This document shows positions 27,766 through 37,287 of a DNA stretch of 64,000 nucleotides, piece after piece. Source of the stretch: Bifidobacterium choladohabitans (GTDB lineage: Bacteria; Actinomycetota; Actinomycetes; Actinomycetales; Bifidobacteriaceae). Both the position numbers and the translations under genes were made by a program. Below the pieces are notes generated by a model. It was given only the letters and a program-made list of their open reading frames with translations. It made no database searches and was not told the DNA's origin. Location of the stretch: the NCBI RefSeq assembly GCF_016102005.1, contig NZ_JACFPL010000003.1, forward strand, positions 1-64,000. The letters run 5' to 3'. Each line of letters begins with the position of its first letter. Positions within the stretch are counted from its first letter, which is position 1.

Positions 27766-29475
27766 GTGACTGCTTCATCCATGCCCGATTCCAATTCATC
27801 CAATTCCGGACAACCCGCCGCGGAGCCCGTGACCTTCGACCAGCTGGGTGTACCTGAACCCTTGGTCCGCGTCCTGCGCAAGGACGGCAAGACCAGCGCC
27901 TTCCCCATCCAGCGGGATACCTTGCCCGATGCCCTGGCTGGCCGTGACATCCTGGGCCGGGGCCGGACCGGTTCCGGCAAGACCCTGGCCTTCAGCATCC
28001 CTCTGGTGGCTCGACTGGCTGCCGACGAGGGAGGACGGGCCACCCATGGTCGCGGTGGAGCCGCTGGATCAGGCAGTCTGCCACGCCCGCGCGGTCTTGT
28101 CCTGGCTCCCACCCGCGAGCTGGCCAATCAGATTGATGAGGTTCTCAATCCGCTGGCCCAGGCCTACGGCATGCGGACCTGCACTGTCTATGGCGGGGTA
28201 GGCCAGGGCCGTCAGGTCGATGCGCTTCGGCGCGGTGCCAAGATCGTGGTGGCTTGCCCCGGTCGCCTGGAGGATTTGCTCCGCCAGCGCAAGCTCAGCC
28301 TGGAGGACGTGGAGATCGCCGTGCTGGACGAGGCCGACGAGATGGCCGACATGGGCTTCCTGCCTGCCGTGGAGCGGATTCTGGCCCAGGTCAGACCGGG
28401 CGGTCAACGCATGCTCTTCTCGGCCACTCTGGATCATGGAGTGGATGCCGTGGTCAAGCGTTTCCTCAAGGATCCCAAGATTCACGAGGTGGATTCCGCC
28501 ACCCAGCATGTGGATCTGATGACCCACCACATCTTCGAGACGACGCAGGCTGCTAAGCACGACCTGGTCCGCACGCTGGCCGCAGGGCAGGGCAAGAGGA
28601 TCCTGTTTACCCGGACCAAGTTCCAAGCCAAGAAGCTGGCAAAGAATCTGATTGACAATGGCATCCCTGCCGTCCAGTTGCATGGCAACCTCTCCCAGGG
28701 GCAGAGGGACCGGAACCTCAAGGCTTTCTCGGAGGGCCTGGTCCGGGTCATGGTGGCCACCGATGTGGCGGCCAGAGGCATGGATGTCAGCGGGGTGGAT
28801 CTGGTGGTCCAGGTGGACCCTCCGGCCGACTACAAGTCTTTCCTCCACCGTTCCGGGCGCACGGCAAGGGCTGGCCACTCCGGCGACGTGGTGACGGTCG
28901 TCCTGCCCGATCAGCGGCGAGATACCCGGCGGATGCTGCGTATGGCCCATATAGATGCCAAGCCGGTCGGGGTCACGGCCAACTCCCAGGAGGTGGGCGA
29001 TCTTGTGGGACCCCATGCCCCCCTGGTTGAGGGCTGGTCCTTGGAGGCCGCCATAGCGGAAACCCGAGGATCACAGGACGGCAAGCAGGCCGGTTCTCGT
29101 GGTCGTCGATCCGGCGGGCCCGCCCGTAGGAGACGGGGGTACGATCGGTTCGACAGGCGGCCGAGGGGCTCTGGCCGGGGACGTGACGGTGATGGAAGGA
29201 ATCCCCATCGCAAGTGGGCTGACGGGCTTGACGAGGATCGCCCCTTCGACGGGCGTAGGCGGCACGGGCATGCCGACTCCGATCAAGCCGTCCAAGCCGG
29301 TGGCCATCGAGGCAGGGGCAATCGTGGCCGTGCGGGCACAGCTCGTGGGCGGGGTCGCCACGATGGCGGTCGTTTCGACGACGGCGGTCGCACCTACCGC
29401 AACGGTGATCACAGGCACCGCGGAGGCAGACGGAGACGGGACAATAATCCCTTCCGTCAGGTCAAGTCCCGCTGA
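27766..29475 (+). CDS. DEAD-box ATP-dependent RNA helicase
   Basis: A 569-residue cytoplasmic RNA helicase. Visible motifs are the Q-motif region (VTFDQLGVPEPLVRVL), motif I GRTGSGKT with Lys72, PTRELANQ, motif II DEAD at 188-191, SAT, and motif VI HRSGRTARAG. The tail of about 130 residues is rich in Arg, Gly and Asp, as in RNA-binding tails of DeaD/RhlE-like helicases. The GTG start follows AAAGG at 27755. It is convergent with the LacI gene downstream, only 18 nt away. It may help with cold or ribosome assembly; this is inferred from the family. Confidence 0.95.
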   Translation: MTASSMPDSNSSNSGQPAAEPVTFDQLGVPEPLVRVLRKDGKTSAFPIQRDTLPDALAGRDILGRGRTGSGKTLAFSIPLVARLAADEGGRATHGRGGAAGSGSLPRPRGLVLAPTRELANQIDEVLNPLAQAYGMRTCTVYGGVGQGRQVDALRRGAKIVVACPGRLEDLLRQRKLSLEDVEIAVLDEADEMADMGFLPAVERILAQVRPGGQRMLFSATLDHGVDAVVKRFLKDPKIHEVDSATQHVDLMTHHIFETTQAAKHDLVRTLAAGQGKRILFTRTKFQAKKLAKNLIDNGIPAVQLHGNLSQGQRDRNLKAFSEGLVRVMVATDVAARGMDVSGVDLVVQVDPPADYKSFLHRSGRTARAGHSGDVVTVVLPDQRRDTRRMLRMAHIDAKPVGVTANSQEVGDLVGPHAPLVEGWSLEAAIAETRGSQDGKQAGSRGRRSGGPARRRRGYDRFDRRPRGSGRGRDGDGRNPHRKWADGLDEDRPFDGRRRHGHADSDQAVQAGGHRGRGNRGRAGTARGRGRHDGGRFDDGGRTYRNGDHRHRGGRRRRDNNPFRQVKSR

Positions 29476-29493
29476 CCGGTCAGACCGCATGGG

Positions 29494-30606
29494 TCAGGCC
29501 ATGTTCCCTTCGCAGCTCTCCCGGAGTTGGACCTTCACGGGGAGTTCGGTGGAAATGGGCGGTTCCTCCGGTGAGTTCAGGCGCCTGACCAGGGTGGAGA
29601 CGGCGGCCCGGCCCAGTTCGACCATGGGCTGTCGGACCGTGGTCAGGCGGGGCTGGGAGACGGAGGCCTCCTTGATTCCGTCGAACCCGGTGACGATGAC
29701 CTGGTCGGGAACGCTTACACCCGCATCAGACAGGGCCCTCAGTACCCCAAGTCCCATCTGGTCGTTGGCGCACACCAGGGCCTGGGGGAGGGTGCCCTGC
29801 CTGACCAGGCTGGCAGCGATCTGATAGGCGACGGACTGCGAGAATTGCCCTCTGTAGATCGGCGCGGCCGAGGGTTCCAACCCCTCTGACCTCAGACCCT
29901 CACAGAACCCTTCGTAGCGTTTGCCATTGTCTGGGGAATCATCCATGCCCGCCATGTAGGCCATCCGCTGTACCCGGTGTTTCTCGAACAGGTGCCTGAC
30001 CAGGGTGTACATGCCCTTGCGGTTGCTCACGCGGACCAGATCGAATTCGCTTTCCTGGTTGAATGGAGCATTGGCGATCATGACAACGGGCAGGCGTTTG
30101 CGCAGGAAGGCCAGGACGCTGTCAGGCACGGACCTTGCCAGGACAATCAGACCATCCACCTTTTCCGACATGGTGCTGATCAGCTGGGGGATGTCGTCAC
30201 CCTTCCCCCTCAGGCCGATGCTGACCATGAGGCTGAGGCCCTGCCGCCAGGACTCCAGTTCGCACCCCCTTAACACCTCGTCGAAGTAGAGGGAATCCGT
30301 ATTGTCTTTCTGATCGTGGGGTGGATCGACGACGATGTCGGCGGCATCCTCGCTGACCAGTTCGAAGTCGCTGATCTGGTCCAATTGATCGATGTTTGGC
30401 AGAAAAAGGCCTATGGTGTTGGTCCGCCGGGCGGCCAGGCTCCGTGCGCTGCCGCTGGGGAGGTAGCCCAGGAGGTTTATGGCTTTGAGCACAGTCTGTC
30501 TGGTCTCGGGCCTCACCATCTCCGGTGTGCGCAGGACCCTGGAGACGGTGGCTATGGATACGCCGGCCTCGCGGGCGACATCGTATACGGTCGGTTTCCT
30601 TGCCAT
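29494..30606 (-). CDS. LacI-family transcriptional regulator (third)
   Basis: A 370-residue repressor. The helix-turn-helix reads PTVYDVAREAGVSIATVSRVL (residues 5-25), followed by the sensor domain (TIGLFLPN; PDQVIVTGFDGIKEASVSQPRLTTV). An acidic insertion of about 30 residues (ELVSEDAADIVVDPPHDQKDN) after the first sensor strand is not usual for the family. It is divergent from the ABC/GH94/GH1 cluster and two LacI-type operators lie between, so it probably controls that cluster and itself. Confidence 0.93.
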   Translation of the reverse strand: MARKPTVYDVAREAGVSIATVSRVLRTPEMVRPETRQTVLKAINLLGYLPSGSARSLAARRTNTIGLFLPNIDQLDQISDFELVSEDAADIVVDPPHDQKDNTDSLYFDEVLRGCELESWRQGLSLMVSIGLRGKGDDIPQLISTMSEKVDGLIVLARSVPDSVLAFLRKRLPVVMIANAPFNQESEFDLVRVSNRKGMYTLVRHLFEKHRVQRMAYMAGMDDSPDNGKRYEGFCEGLRSEGLEPSAAPIYRGQFSQSVAYQIAASLVRQGTLPQALVCANDQMGLGVLRALSDAGVSVPDQVIVTGFDGIKEASVSQPRLTTVRQPMVELGRAAVSTLVRRLNSPEEPPISTELPVKVQLRESCEGNMA

Positions 30607-30672
30607 CCGCTTTCCTTTCTTTCATACATCCCATACAGCATACCATCGAAACGTGCAGTTGATTGCAAGATT

Positions 30673-30686
30673 TGATAGCGCTAACA
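30673..30686. promoter_or_regulatory. LacI-type operator (cluster 3, site A)
   Basis: TGATAGCGCTAACA holds the perfect 8-bp palindrome TAGCGCTA with symmetrical TG/CA ends (12 of 14 positions). It is 67 nt before the regulator's start, fitting autorepression. Confidence 0.75.
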
Positions 30687-30770
30687 TCAATGCTCCTTAT
30701 CTGGGAATGTAGGTAACTATATAAGTAAATAAAGGAATCTCCACGCTTAAAAACTCCTGATGGGAATGAT

Positions 30771-30799
30771 TTGCACATTTAAATGTAAGCGCATACAGT
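30771..30799 (+). promoter_or_regulatory. Promoter of the beta-glucoside ABC cluster
   Basis: TTGCAC (30771-30776), exact 17-nt spacer, TACAGT (30794-30799). Operator site B overlaps the spacer and the -10 box. The remaining part of the 334-nt divergent region (30607-30940) holds only site A and an AT-rich stretch. Confidence 0.6.
30784..30797. promoter_or_regulatory. LacI-type operator (cluster 3, site B)
   Basis: TGTAAGCGCATACA is palindromic at its TGTA/TACA arms and central GCGC. It covers the -10 region of the promoter and would block polymerase when bound. It shares AGCGC and the TG...CA frame with site A about 110 nt away; the two could be bridged by a LacI tetramer or act separately. 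Confidence 0.7.
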
Positions 30800-30940
30800 A
30801 GAGAGCACGATGGTTGATCCGGTCCGGTCAGAGGATGCCGTGCAGGTCCGGGAACCCACCCGTGCATGCGCGTGCCGACTACACCCCGATAGCAGAGGAC
30901 GGATTTGGCCCGTGAATGTCAATGCAGACAAAGGAGACAT

Positions 30941-32587
30941 ATGAGACGGAAAACAGTGGCGGTGAGGATCCTCGCAACATTGGTTGCAGGGGCCACCCTC
31001 CTGGGACTGGGGGCATGCGGAAGTAAGTCCGAAGCAACGCAGGAGGCTGCCGCAGGCAATCAGATCCTCTTCGGCGGTGACAGTGGCAGTCCAACTTTCA
31101 CCCGTAATTTCAACCCATTCTCGACCAGCAAGAGGATAGGCATCAACTTCATCTACGAACCCCTCGAAGTAGTCAACAGCCTCGATGGGACCTCAACCCC
31201 CTTCCTGGCCAGCGGGCACAAGATCGTGGACCCCAAGACGGTCGAGTTCCAGATTCGTGACGGGGTCAAGTGGAGCGACGGCAAGCCCTTCTCGGCGCAG
31301 GACGTGGTCTTCACCTTCAATCTGGTCAAGAAGGATGCGGCCATGGACTCCCTGGGGGTCTGGCAGCATATCTCCTCCCTTGAGGCCTCAGGGTCCAAAG
31401 TGACCTTCCAGTTCAAGGACAACGATGTGCCTGCGGTGTCGATTGTCAGCCAGCAGAACATCGTCCCGGAGCACATCTGGAAGGATGTGAAGGATCCCCT
31501 CAAGTGGACCAATGAGAACCCCGTCGGGACCGGCCCCTACAAGTTGGGCACCTTCAAGCCCAATCAGTACACCCTGGCGAAGAACAAGGACTACTGGCAG
31601 GCCGGGAAGGTTGCGGCCGACACCATCGTCCTTCCCGCCTCCAACAAGCAGCTGGACCTGGTCAATAAGAAGTATGACTGGGCCTACTCCTTCATCAACA
31701 ACGTGGACAAGACATGGGTGGGCGCCGACAAGCAGCACAACCACTACTGGTTCCCCCCGGGGGGCACGGTCTCCCTTTATCCGAACCTGACCAAAGCCCC
31801 CTTCAGCGACGTGAACTTCCGCAAGGGCCTCAGCTATGCCCTTGATCGCGACAAGATCGCCAAGGACGCCGAGGAAGGCTATGTGGATGGTGCCACCCAG
31901 ACCGGCCTCATCCTGCCCAACCATGACAAGTGGGTCAATGATTCCATTCCCAACAAGGGAAAGGTCTCCCAGGACGAGGCCCAGTCCCTGGAGTACTTCG
32001 CCAAGGCCGGCTACAAGAAGCAGGGCGACCAGTTGGTGGACTCCAACGGCAAGCAGCTCGAGGTCAACATCACCGTGCCCAGCGGCTACACCGACTGGCT
32101 GCGCGGGGTGCAGACCATGCAGGGCCAGTTGACCAAGCTGGGTATAGCCGTCAAGCTCACCCAGCCCCAGCCGGCCGCATACACGCAGGCGCAGAACAAC
32201 GGCGACTATGATCTCCTGATCTCCTCCTTCGGAGGCACCGGCAGCGTCTTCCAGGACTACAACGGCCTGCTCAACAGTGAGTTCGCGGTTCCCGTGGGTC
32301 AGTCAGCCAACGCCAACTTCGAGCGTTACAAGAACCCCAAGGCCGATGAACTCCTGGCCCAGCTCAAGCAGGCGGCCGATGAGAAGTCCCAGAAGGCCAT
32401 AGTCGACCAGCTCCAGCAGATCGTCTACGACGATGTGCCGGTGATCGGTCTCTTCTACGGCGGTCTCTGGGGCCTGTTCAGTACACGGAACTACACGGGT
32501 TGGCCCAGTGAGGACGACCCCTACACCTCACCCAGCACCTGGACCCAGTCGGTTCTCATGGTGGTAACCCATATCAAGAAGGCCTGA
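30941..32587 (+). CDS. ABC importer, family 5 solute-binding lipoprotein (oligosaccharide/peptide type)
   Basis: A 548-residue binding protein with signal peptide and lipobox LGAC (Cys26). The sequence is that of the family 5 (DppA/OppA-type) class: FEYEPLEV-like INFIYEPLEVVNSLDG, then FQIRDGVKWSDGKPFSAQDVVFTFN, and GTGPYKLGTFKPN. Such proteins bind peptides, but in several bacteria also cello- or other beta-gluco-oligosaccharides. GH94 and GH1 genes in the same cluster favour a beta-glucan oligosaccharide here. AAGGAG lies 5 nt before the ATG at 30941. Confidence 0.93.
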   Translation: MRRKTVAVRILATLVAGATLLGLGACGSKSEATQEAAAGNQILFGGDSGSPTFTRNFNPFSTSKRIGINFIYEPLEVVNSLDGTSTPFLASGHKIVDPKTVEFQIRDGVKWSDGKPFSAQDVVFTFNLVKKDAAMDSLGVWQHISSLEASGSKVTFQFKDNDVPAVSIVSQQNIVPEHIWKDVKDPLKWTNENPVGTGPYKLGTFKPNQYTLAKNKDYWQAGKVAADTIVLPASNKQLDLVNKKYDWAYSFINNVDKTWVGADKQHNHYWFPPGGTVSLYPNLTKAPFSDVNFRKGLSYALDRDKIAKDAEEGYVDGATQTGLILPNHDKWVNDSIPNKGKVSQDEAQSLEYFAKAGYKKQGDQLVDSNGKQLEVNITVPSGYTDWLRGVQTMQGQLTKLGIAVKLTQPQPAAYTQAQNNGDYDLLISSFGGTGSVFQDYNGLLNSEFAVPVGQSANANFERYKNPKADELLAQLKQAADEKSQKAIVDQLQQIVYDDVPVIGLFYGGLWGLFSTRNYTGWPSEDDPYTSPSTWTQSVLMVVTHIKKA

Positions 32588-32720
32588 GAGGCCGGGCCCA
32601 TCAGGGCAGAAGAGGAGCGGGCTGGTTCGGTGGCGGTCCTGCCGGGCCGTCGGGACGGCCGGTCCCTCCTTGTCTGCCTACTGGGCCGCCCCCCGCCCCT
32701 GACGGATGAAAGGTCGTCAC

Positions 32721-33701
32721 GTGCGATATTTTTTCGGGAAAATTGGTCTATTCTTCGTTACCCTCTGGGCGGCCATAACCGTCAACTTCCTACTGCCCAG
32801 GATGATGCCTGGATCACCTGCCGACGCGGCCATAGCCAAGTTGTCCCAGAACGGGCCGGTCACCCCTGAGGTCAGGGCTTCCATAGAAGCCCAGCTGGGC
32901 ATGCCCAAGGGCAACCTGCTCAGCCAGTACTGGCAGTATCTAGGGGATGTGGTCCACCTGAACTTCGGCGTCTCATACAGCAACTTCCCGCAGAATGTAT
33001 CGGACCTGGTGGGGGCTGCCCTTCCTTGGACCCTGACACTGGTGGGGCTGGTCACGATCATCTCCTTCATCATCGGGACTGCACTCGGGGCCCTCATGGC
33101 CTGGAAGCGGGGGACCGCCGTGGATGTGACCGGTACGATTTCCAGCTCCTTCCTCTCGGCCTTCCCCTCCTTCTGGCTGGCCCTCATGCTCCTTTTCTTC
33201 CTCGGTTACAGGGCCGGCATCTTCCCGACCTCCGGCGCCTACTCGTCCACCGCGATACCCAACTTCTCGATGGACTTCATATCTGACGCCGTGGAGCACT
33301 CCATACTGCCGGCACTGACCATCCTGCTGACCTCCCTGGGCAGCTATGTGATGGGCATGCGCAACACCATGATCAACACATTGGGGGACGATTACGTCAC
33401 CTTTGCCGAAGCCAACGGCCTGCGCCAGCGGACGGTCATGCTCAAGTACGCGGCCAGGAACGCCCTCCTTCCCAACCTGACCTCCTTTGGTCTGGTCCTG
33501 GGCGGCGTGGTCGGCGGTTCCCTCCTGGTCGAGCAGGTCTTCAACTATCCTGGGGTCGGCCTCCTGCTCTATCAGGCCGTGACCAACCAGGACTACCCCC
33601 TGATGCAGGCCATCTTCCTGATGATCACCATCAGCGTGCTTGTGGCCAACTTCATCGTGGACATTCTTTACGGGGTCCTTGACCCGAGGACGAGGAGGTG
33701 A
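32721..33701 (+). CDS. ABC importer, permease (DppB-type)
   Basis: A 326-residue inner-membrane permease: first membrane segment IGLFFVTLWAAITVNFLLPRMMPG, a typical DppB opening, and the EAA-type loop in VTFAEANGLRQRTVMLKYAARNALLPN. The GTG at 32721 stands 7 nt behind AAAGG; an in-frame ATG at 32706 has no ribosome site. It belongs to the family 5 importer with the neighbours on both sides. Confidence 0.92.
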   Translation: MRYFFGKIGLFFVTLWAAITVNFLLPRMMPGSPADAAIAKLSQNGPVTPEVRASIEAQLGMPKGNLLSQYWQYLGDVVHLNFGVSYSNFPQNVSDLVGAALPWTLTLVGLVTIISFIIGTALGALMAWKRGTAVDVTGTISSSFLSAFPSFWLALMLLFFLGYRAGIFPTSGAYSSTAIPNFSMDFISDAVEHSILPALTILLTSLGSYVMGMRNTMINTLGDDYVTFAEANGLRQRTVMLKYAARNALLPNLTSFGLVLGGVVGGSLLVEQVFNYPGVGLLLYQAVTNQDYPLMQAIFLMITISVLVANFIVDILYGVLDPRTRR

Positions 33702-33706
33702 GGGCG

Positions 33707-34675
33707 ATGACGAACAGCATCGTCAGCACAGGGATGCAGACTTCCGCACACGGGAATGGGAATGACCCTCAAGGGCCGCAGGCCCCTACCGCCAGGGACC
33801 AGAATCCTGTCCTCCGGGCCCTGGAGGTGATAGGCAAGGGGTTCAAGACGGTCTGGGAGGTGCCCAAGGCCAGGTTCGGCCTGGTCCTGTTGGCTCTGAT
33901 CGTCCTTTCGGCCCTGTTTGCCCCTTGGCTCAGCCCCTATGATCCAAAGGCCGGCGATTTCGAGGCCAGCATCGGACCCAGCGCCCAGCACTGGCTGGGT
34001 ACCACCAGCAACGGGCAGGACGTCCTCTCCCAGCTCCTGTGGGGCGGGAGGGTCTCCGTCATGGTGGCCATGGTCTCCGGCCTCCTATCCACCTGCATAG
34101 CCGTGTTGGTGGGCCTGAGCTGGGGTTACATCCGCTCATTCGCCGGGGAGTTCGTCGGTTTCATCGTCAACCTCTTCCTGGTCATCCCCTCCCTCCCCCT
34201 GATGATCATCATCGCAGCCTACCTCCAGAACGGAGGCATGGGCGTAATCATACTGGTCATCGTCCTGACCGGATGGGCCTGGGGGTCCCGGGTCCTGCGC
34301 TCGCAGACCCAGTCCCTGCGTTCCAGGGACTTCGTCACTGCAGCGGCCTTCAGCGGGGACAGCTCTTGGCGGATCATCTTCCATGAAATCTTCCCCAACA
34401 TGCTCTCCCTGATCATCAACAACTTCTTCGGTGCGGCCACCTCCGGCGCCCTGTCGGAAGCAGGCCTGGAATTCCTGGGCCTGGGTGACTCGACCACGGT
34501 CAGCTGGGGCACCATGCTCTACTGGGCCCAGAACAACAATGTGATCCTGACCGGCCAGTGGGCACTCCTGCTGGCGCCAGGTCTCATGGTCGCCCTCCTG
34601 GCGGTCTCCATGACCTTCATCAACTTCGGTGTGGACCGCCTGAGCAACCCCCGTCTGCGTGAAGGGAAGGCATGA
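33707..34675 (+). CDS. ABC importer, permease (DppC-type)
   Basis: A 322-residue inner-membrane permease. About 60 soluble residues precede the first segment (FGLVLLALIVLSALFAPWLSPYDP). The DppC landmarks WLGTTSNGQDVLSQLLWGGRVS and the loop RDFVTAAAFSGDSSWRIIFHEIFPN are present. AGGAGG at 33693-33698 is 8 nt ahead of the ATG at 33707. Its end overlaps the ATPase gene by ATGA. Confidence 0.93.
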   Translation: MTNSIVSTGMQTSAHGNGNDPQGPQAPTARDQNPVLRALEVIGKGFKTVWEVPKARFGLVLLALIVLSALFAPWLSPYDPKAGDFEASIGPSAQHWLGTTSNGQDVLSQLLWGGRVSVMVAMVSGLLSTCIAVLVGLSWGYIRSFAGEFVGFIVNLFLVIPSLPLMIIIAAYLQNGGMGVIILVIVLTGWAWGSRVLRSQTQSLRSRDFVTAAAFSGDSSWRIIFHEIFPNMLSLIINNFFGAATSGALSEAGLEFLGLGDSTTVSWGTMLYWAQNNNVILTGQWALLLAPGLMVALLAVSMTFINFGVDRLSNPRLREGKA

Positions 34676-36342
34676 TGGAACTGCTACGTGTCGAGAATCT
34701 GTCCGTCGAATATGACAGCCCCGACCAGGAACCGGTCAAGGCGGTCGAGGACGTGAGTTTTTCGCTGGACCAGGGTGAATTCGTGGGCCTGGTCGGTGAG
34801 TCGGGGTCGGGCAAGTCCACCCTGGGCTTCGCCGTCACACGACTCTCAAAGCCGCCGGCCCGGATCAGCAAGGGGCGTGTGCTTTTCGGGGGCAAGGACA
34901 TCACCACCCTCAGCCAGGAGGAGCTCCGCAGACAGCGGTGCGGCGGATTCGCCATGGTCCTCCAGTCGGGCATGAACGCCTTGAACCCGGTGCGGACCGT
35001 ACGCAAGCACTTCGTGGACATCTACAAGGCCCACGGGAACGTGGAGAAGAAGGATTACGAGGCGCATTCCAGGCAGCTCGTAGAGAAGGTAGGTCTGCAG
35101 GACTCCGTGCTTGACGCCTACCCGGGCGAACTGTCGGGCGGCATGAGGCAGAGGGTCTCCATATCCCTGGCCCTGGCCTTGGAGCCCAAGCTCATGGTCT
35201 TCGACGAGCCGACCACCGCACTGGACGTCCTGGTCCAGCACGAGGTGATGGGGACCATCCGGGAGCTGCAGAAACAGGAGGGCTTCACCGCCATCCTGAT
35301 CAGCCACGACCTCGGTGTGGTCCTTGAGTCCACCCAAAGGGTCCTGGTCATGCACAACGGACGGATCGTGGAGGATGCCCCCAGCGAGCGGATCCTGACC
35401 GATCCCCAGGACGACTACACCAAGATGCTCCTCAGCCATTATGGTGATCCCAGAGCCGAACACGTTTCAGTGCCCGGCTTGAAGCCTCGCGATGAGGCCG
35501 AGGCCTCCGGCTCGGTTGGTGGAACCACTTCGCAGGCCGACGATGAGGAAGACATGACGGTCACGGTGACCGGCGTCTCCAAAATCTACCCCGCCCGCAA
35601 GCGGGGTGAGGATTCGGTGACCGCCGTCGACAATGTCTCCTTCACCCTCTCCCCGGGTCAGTCCTTGGCCCTGGTCGGGGCATCCGGATCCGGCAAGTCC
35701 ACCATAGCCAAAATGCTCACCGGGGTGGAAAGGCCGACCTCAGGCAACATCACCCTGGGCGGCAGGCGGGTTGATCAGATGAAGCGGCGCAAGGAGCTGA
35801 GGTCCCTGCGTTCCGACATCCAGATGATCTTCCAGGATCCCTATTCGGCCCTCAACCCCCTCCACACGGTGGAGTACACGCTGACCAGGCCCATCCTCAA
35901 TTACACGGACCTGAGGGGGGACGATGCGCGCAGACGGATGTTGGAACTGCTGGAAACGGTGGGCTTGACCCCTGTGGAACAGTATGCCGCCAAACTCCCC
36001 CACCAGCTGTCGGGAGGGCAACGCCAAAGGGTGGTCATAGCCCGGGCGCTGGCCAGCAACCCCCACGTCCTGGTGGCCGATGAACCGGTCTCCATGCTGG
36101 ACATGACCCTGAGGGCCGGAATCCTGGCCCTCCTTGACGACCTGAGGGTCCGGTTGAACGTGAGCATGCTCTACATCACCCACGACCTCCTGTCGGCCCG
36201 ACTGATCACCGATTCGATCATGGTACTCAACAAGGGCACCGTGGTGGAGCGGGGACGGACGGCCCAGGTTCTTCAGCACCCTGAAAACGACTACACGATC
36301 AAGCTGCTCGACGCCATCCCCAGCCTGCGCACGCAGGCCTGA
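34672..36342 (+). CDS. ABC importer, fused double ATPase (DppD-DppF type)
   Basis: A 556-residue protein with two complete nucleotide-binding domains. The first has Walker A GESGSGKST (42-50) and LSGGMRQR; the second has Walker A GASGSGKS with Lys342 and LSGGQRQR. A Ser/Glu-rich linker (residues about 265-300) joins them. Most family 5 importers use two separate ATPases; fusion fixes a 1:1 ratio. It energises the importer formed with the two preceding permeases and the lipoprotein. It is the only importer ATPase in this window. Confidence 0.95.
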   Translation: MMELLRVENLSVEYDSPDQEPVKAVEDVSFSLDQGEFVGLVGESGSGKSTLGFAVTRLSKPPARISKGRVLFGGKDITTLSQEELRRQRCGGFAMVLQSGMNALNPVRTVRKHFVDIYKAHGNVEKKDYEAHSRQLVEKVGLQDSVLDAYPGELSGGMRQRVSISLALALEPKLMVFDEPTTALDVLVQHEVMGTIRELQKQEGFTAILISHDLGVVLESTQRVLVMHNGRIVEDAPSERILTDPQDDYTKMLLSHYGDPRAEHVSVPGLKPRDEAEASGSVGGTTSQADDEEDMTVTVTGVSKIYPARKRGEDSVTAVDNVSFTLSPGQSLALVGASGSGKSTIAKMLTGVERPTSGNITLGGRRVDQMKRRKELRSLRSDIQMIFQDPYSALNPLHTVEYTLTRPILNYTDLRGDDARRRMLELLETVGLTPVEQYAAKLPHQLSGGQRQRVVIARALASNPHVLVADEPVSMLDMTLRAGILALLDDLRVRLNVSMLYITHDLLSARLITDSIMVLNKGTVVERGRTAQVLQHPENDYTIKLLDAIPSLRTQA

Positions 36343-36366
36343 GGGCAGAAAGCCACAGGAGAAACA

Positions 36367-37260
36367 ATGATATCCCACCATGTCGTGGACAGGGGTGTGC
36401 CCTTTGGGGACCTACCCCTGCCGGAGAACATCGAGCCCATGGTCATACATGCCCCCGTGGGCGACCTGACCGCCCTCCATGCCCCCAAGGGGGTAAGGGG
36501 GACGCGGGGAGTGGCCATGATGATTCCCGGCTTCACAGGTTCCAAGGAGGACTTCTACCAGATCAGTTCCATCCTGGGAGAGGATGGTTGGGATGTCTGG
36601 TCCTACTCGCAGAGGGGGCAGGCAGACTCGGTGGCCCCTGAAGGGAGGAAGGCCTATGACAGGGGGGCCACGGCCGGTGATGCCTTGGATGTAGCCCGTA
36701 TCCTGATCGAGCACACCGGGGCCAAACGGGTCCACCTCCTGGGACACAGCTTCGGCGGGGTGGTGGCCCAGGCGACCCTCCTGGCCGACCCTGACCTCTT
36801 TGCCAGCCTTACCCTCATGTCGTCCGGCCCCCACGGTTGGCCGGGCCGGAAGGCGGACCTGCGTCAGCGACTCCTGGACCACCCTGGTGGGGATCTGTGG
36901 AGGCTGGATAACCCGGACAGGGCCAGCCTGCCGGACGAGGAGCTGAATCCACAAGACAGATTCCAGCGTCTTCGGGCAGAGCGGACCAGCCGGGACCAGC
37001 TCATCGGGACCATAGACCAGCTGGCCGACCTGCATGACAGAACCGAACAGCTGGCTGCCACCGGCCTGCCCATGATGGTTTTCCATGGCGAGCACGACGA
37101 CTTCTCCTGGCCCCAGGACTGGCAGGCCAGGATGGCCCGCCTGCTGGGCGCGCGCTACGAGGTGATTGCGGGTGCCGGCCACTGTCCCAACATCGACAGG
37201 CCTGAGGAGACGGCGGCCCTCCTGGACGACTTCTGGACTTCTGCACAGAACGAACGGTGA
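36367..37260 (+). CDS. Alpha/beta hydrolase
   Basis: A 297-residue cytoplasmic hydrolase. The oxyanion region is MMIPGFTGSKEDFYQ, the nucleophile elbow is GHSFGG with Ser128, and the acid and His appear in HGEHDDFSWP and AGAGHCPNIDRPEE. It lies between the importer and the GH94 gene on the same strand, with AGGAG before the ATG, so it may remove an acyl group from the imported glycoside. Monoacylglycerol lipase/lysophospholipase activity cannot be ruled out from sequence. Confidence 0.87.
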   Translation: MISHHVVDRGVPFGDLPLPENIEPMVIHAPVGDLTALHAPKGVRGTRGVAMMIPGFTGSKEDFYQISSILGEDGWDVWSYSQRGQADSVAPEGRKAYDRGATAGDALDVARILIEHTGAKRVHLLGHSFGGVVAQATLLADPDLFASLTLMSSGPHGWPGRKADLRQRLLDHPGGDLWRLDNPDRASLPDEELNPQDRFQRLRAERTSRDQLIGTIDQLADLHDRTEQLAATGLPMMVFHGEHDDFSWPQDWQARMARLLGARYEVIAGAGHCPNIDRPEETAALLDDFWTSAQNER

Positions 37261-37287
37261 ATTTCAGCAGGAACAAGCCCATCAGCA

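Noticed and set aside
29099-29824. 241-residue plus-strand frame spanning the helicase end and LacI gene
   Set aside because: It covers the Arg/Gly tail of the helicase in another frame and then the antisense of the LacI gene; no ribosome site and no domain.
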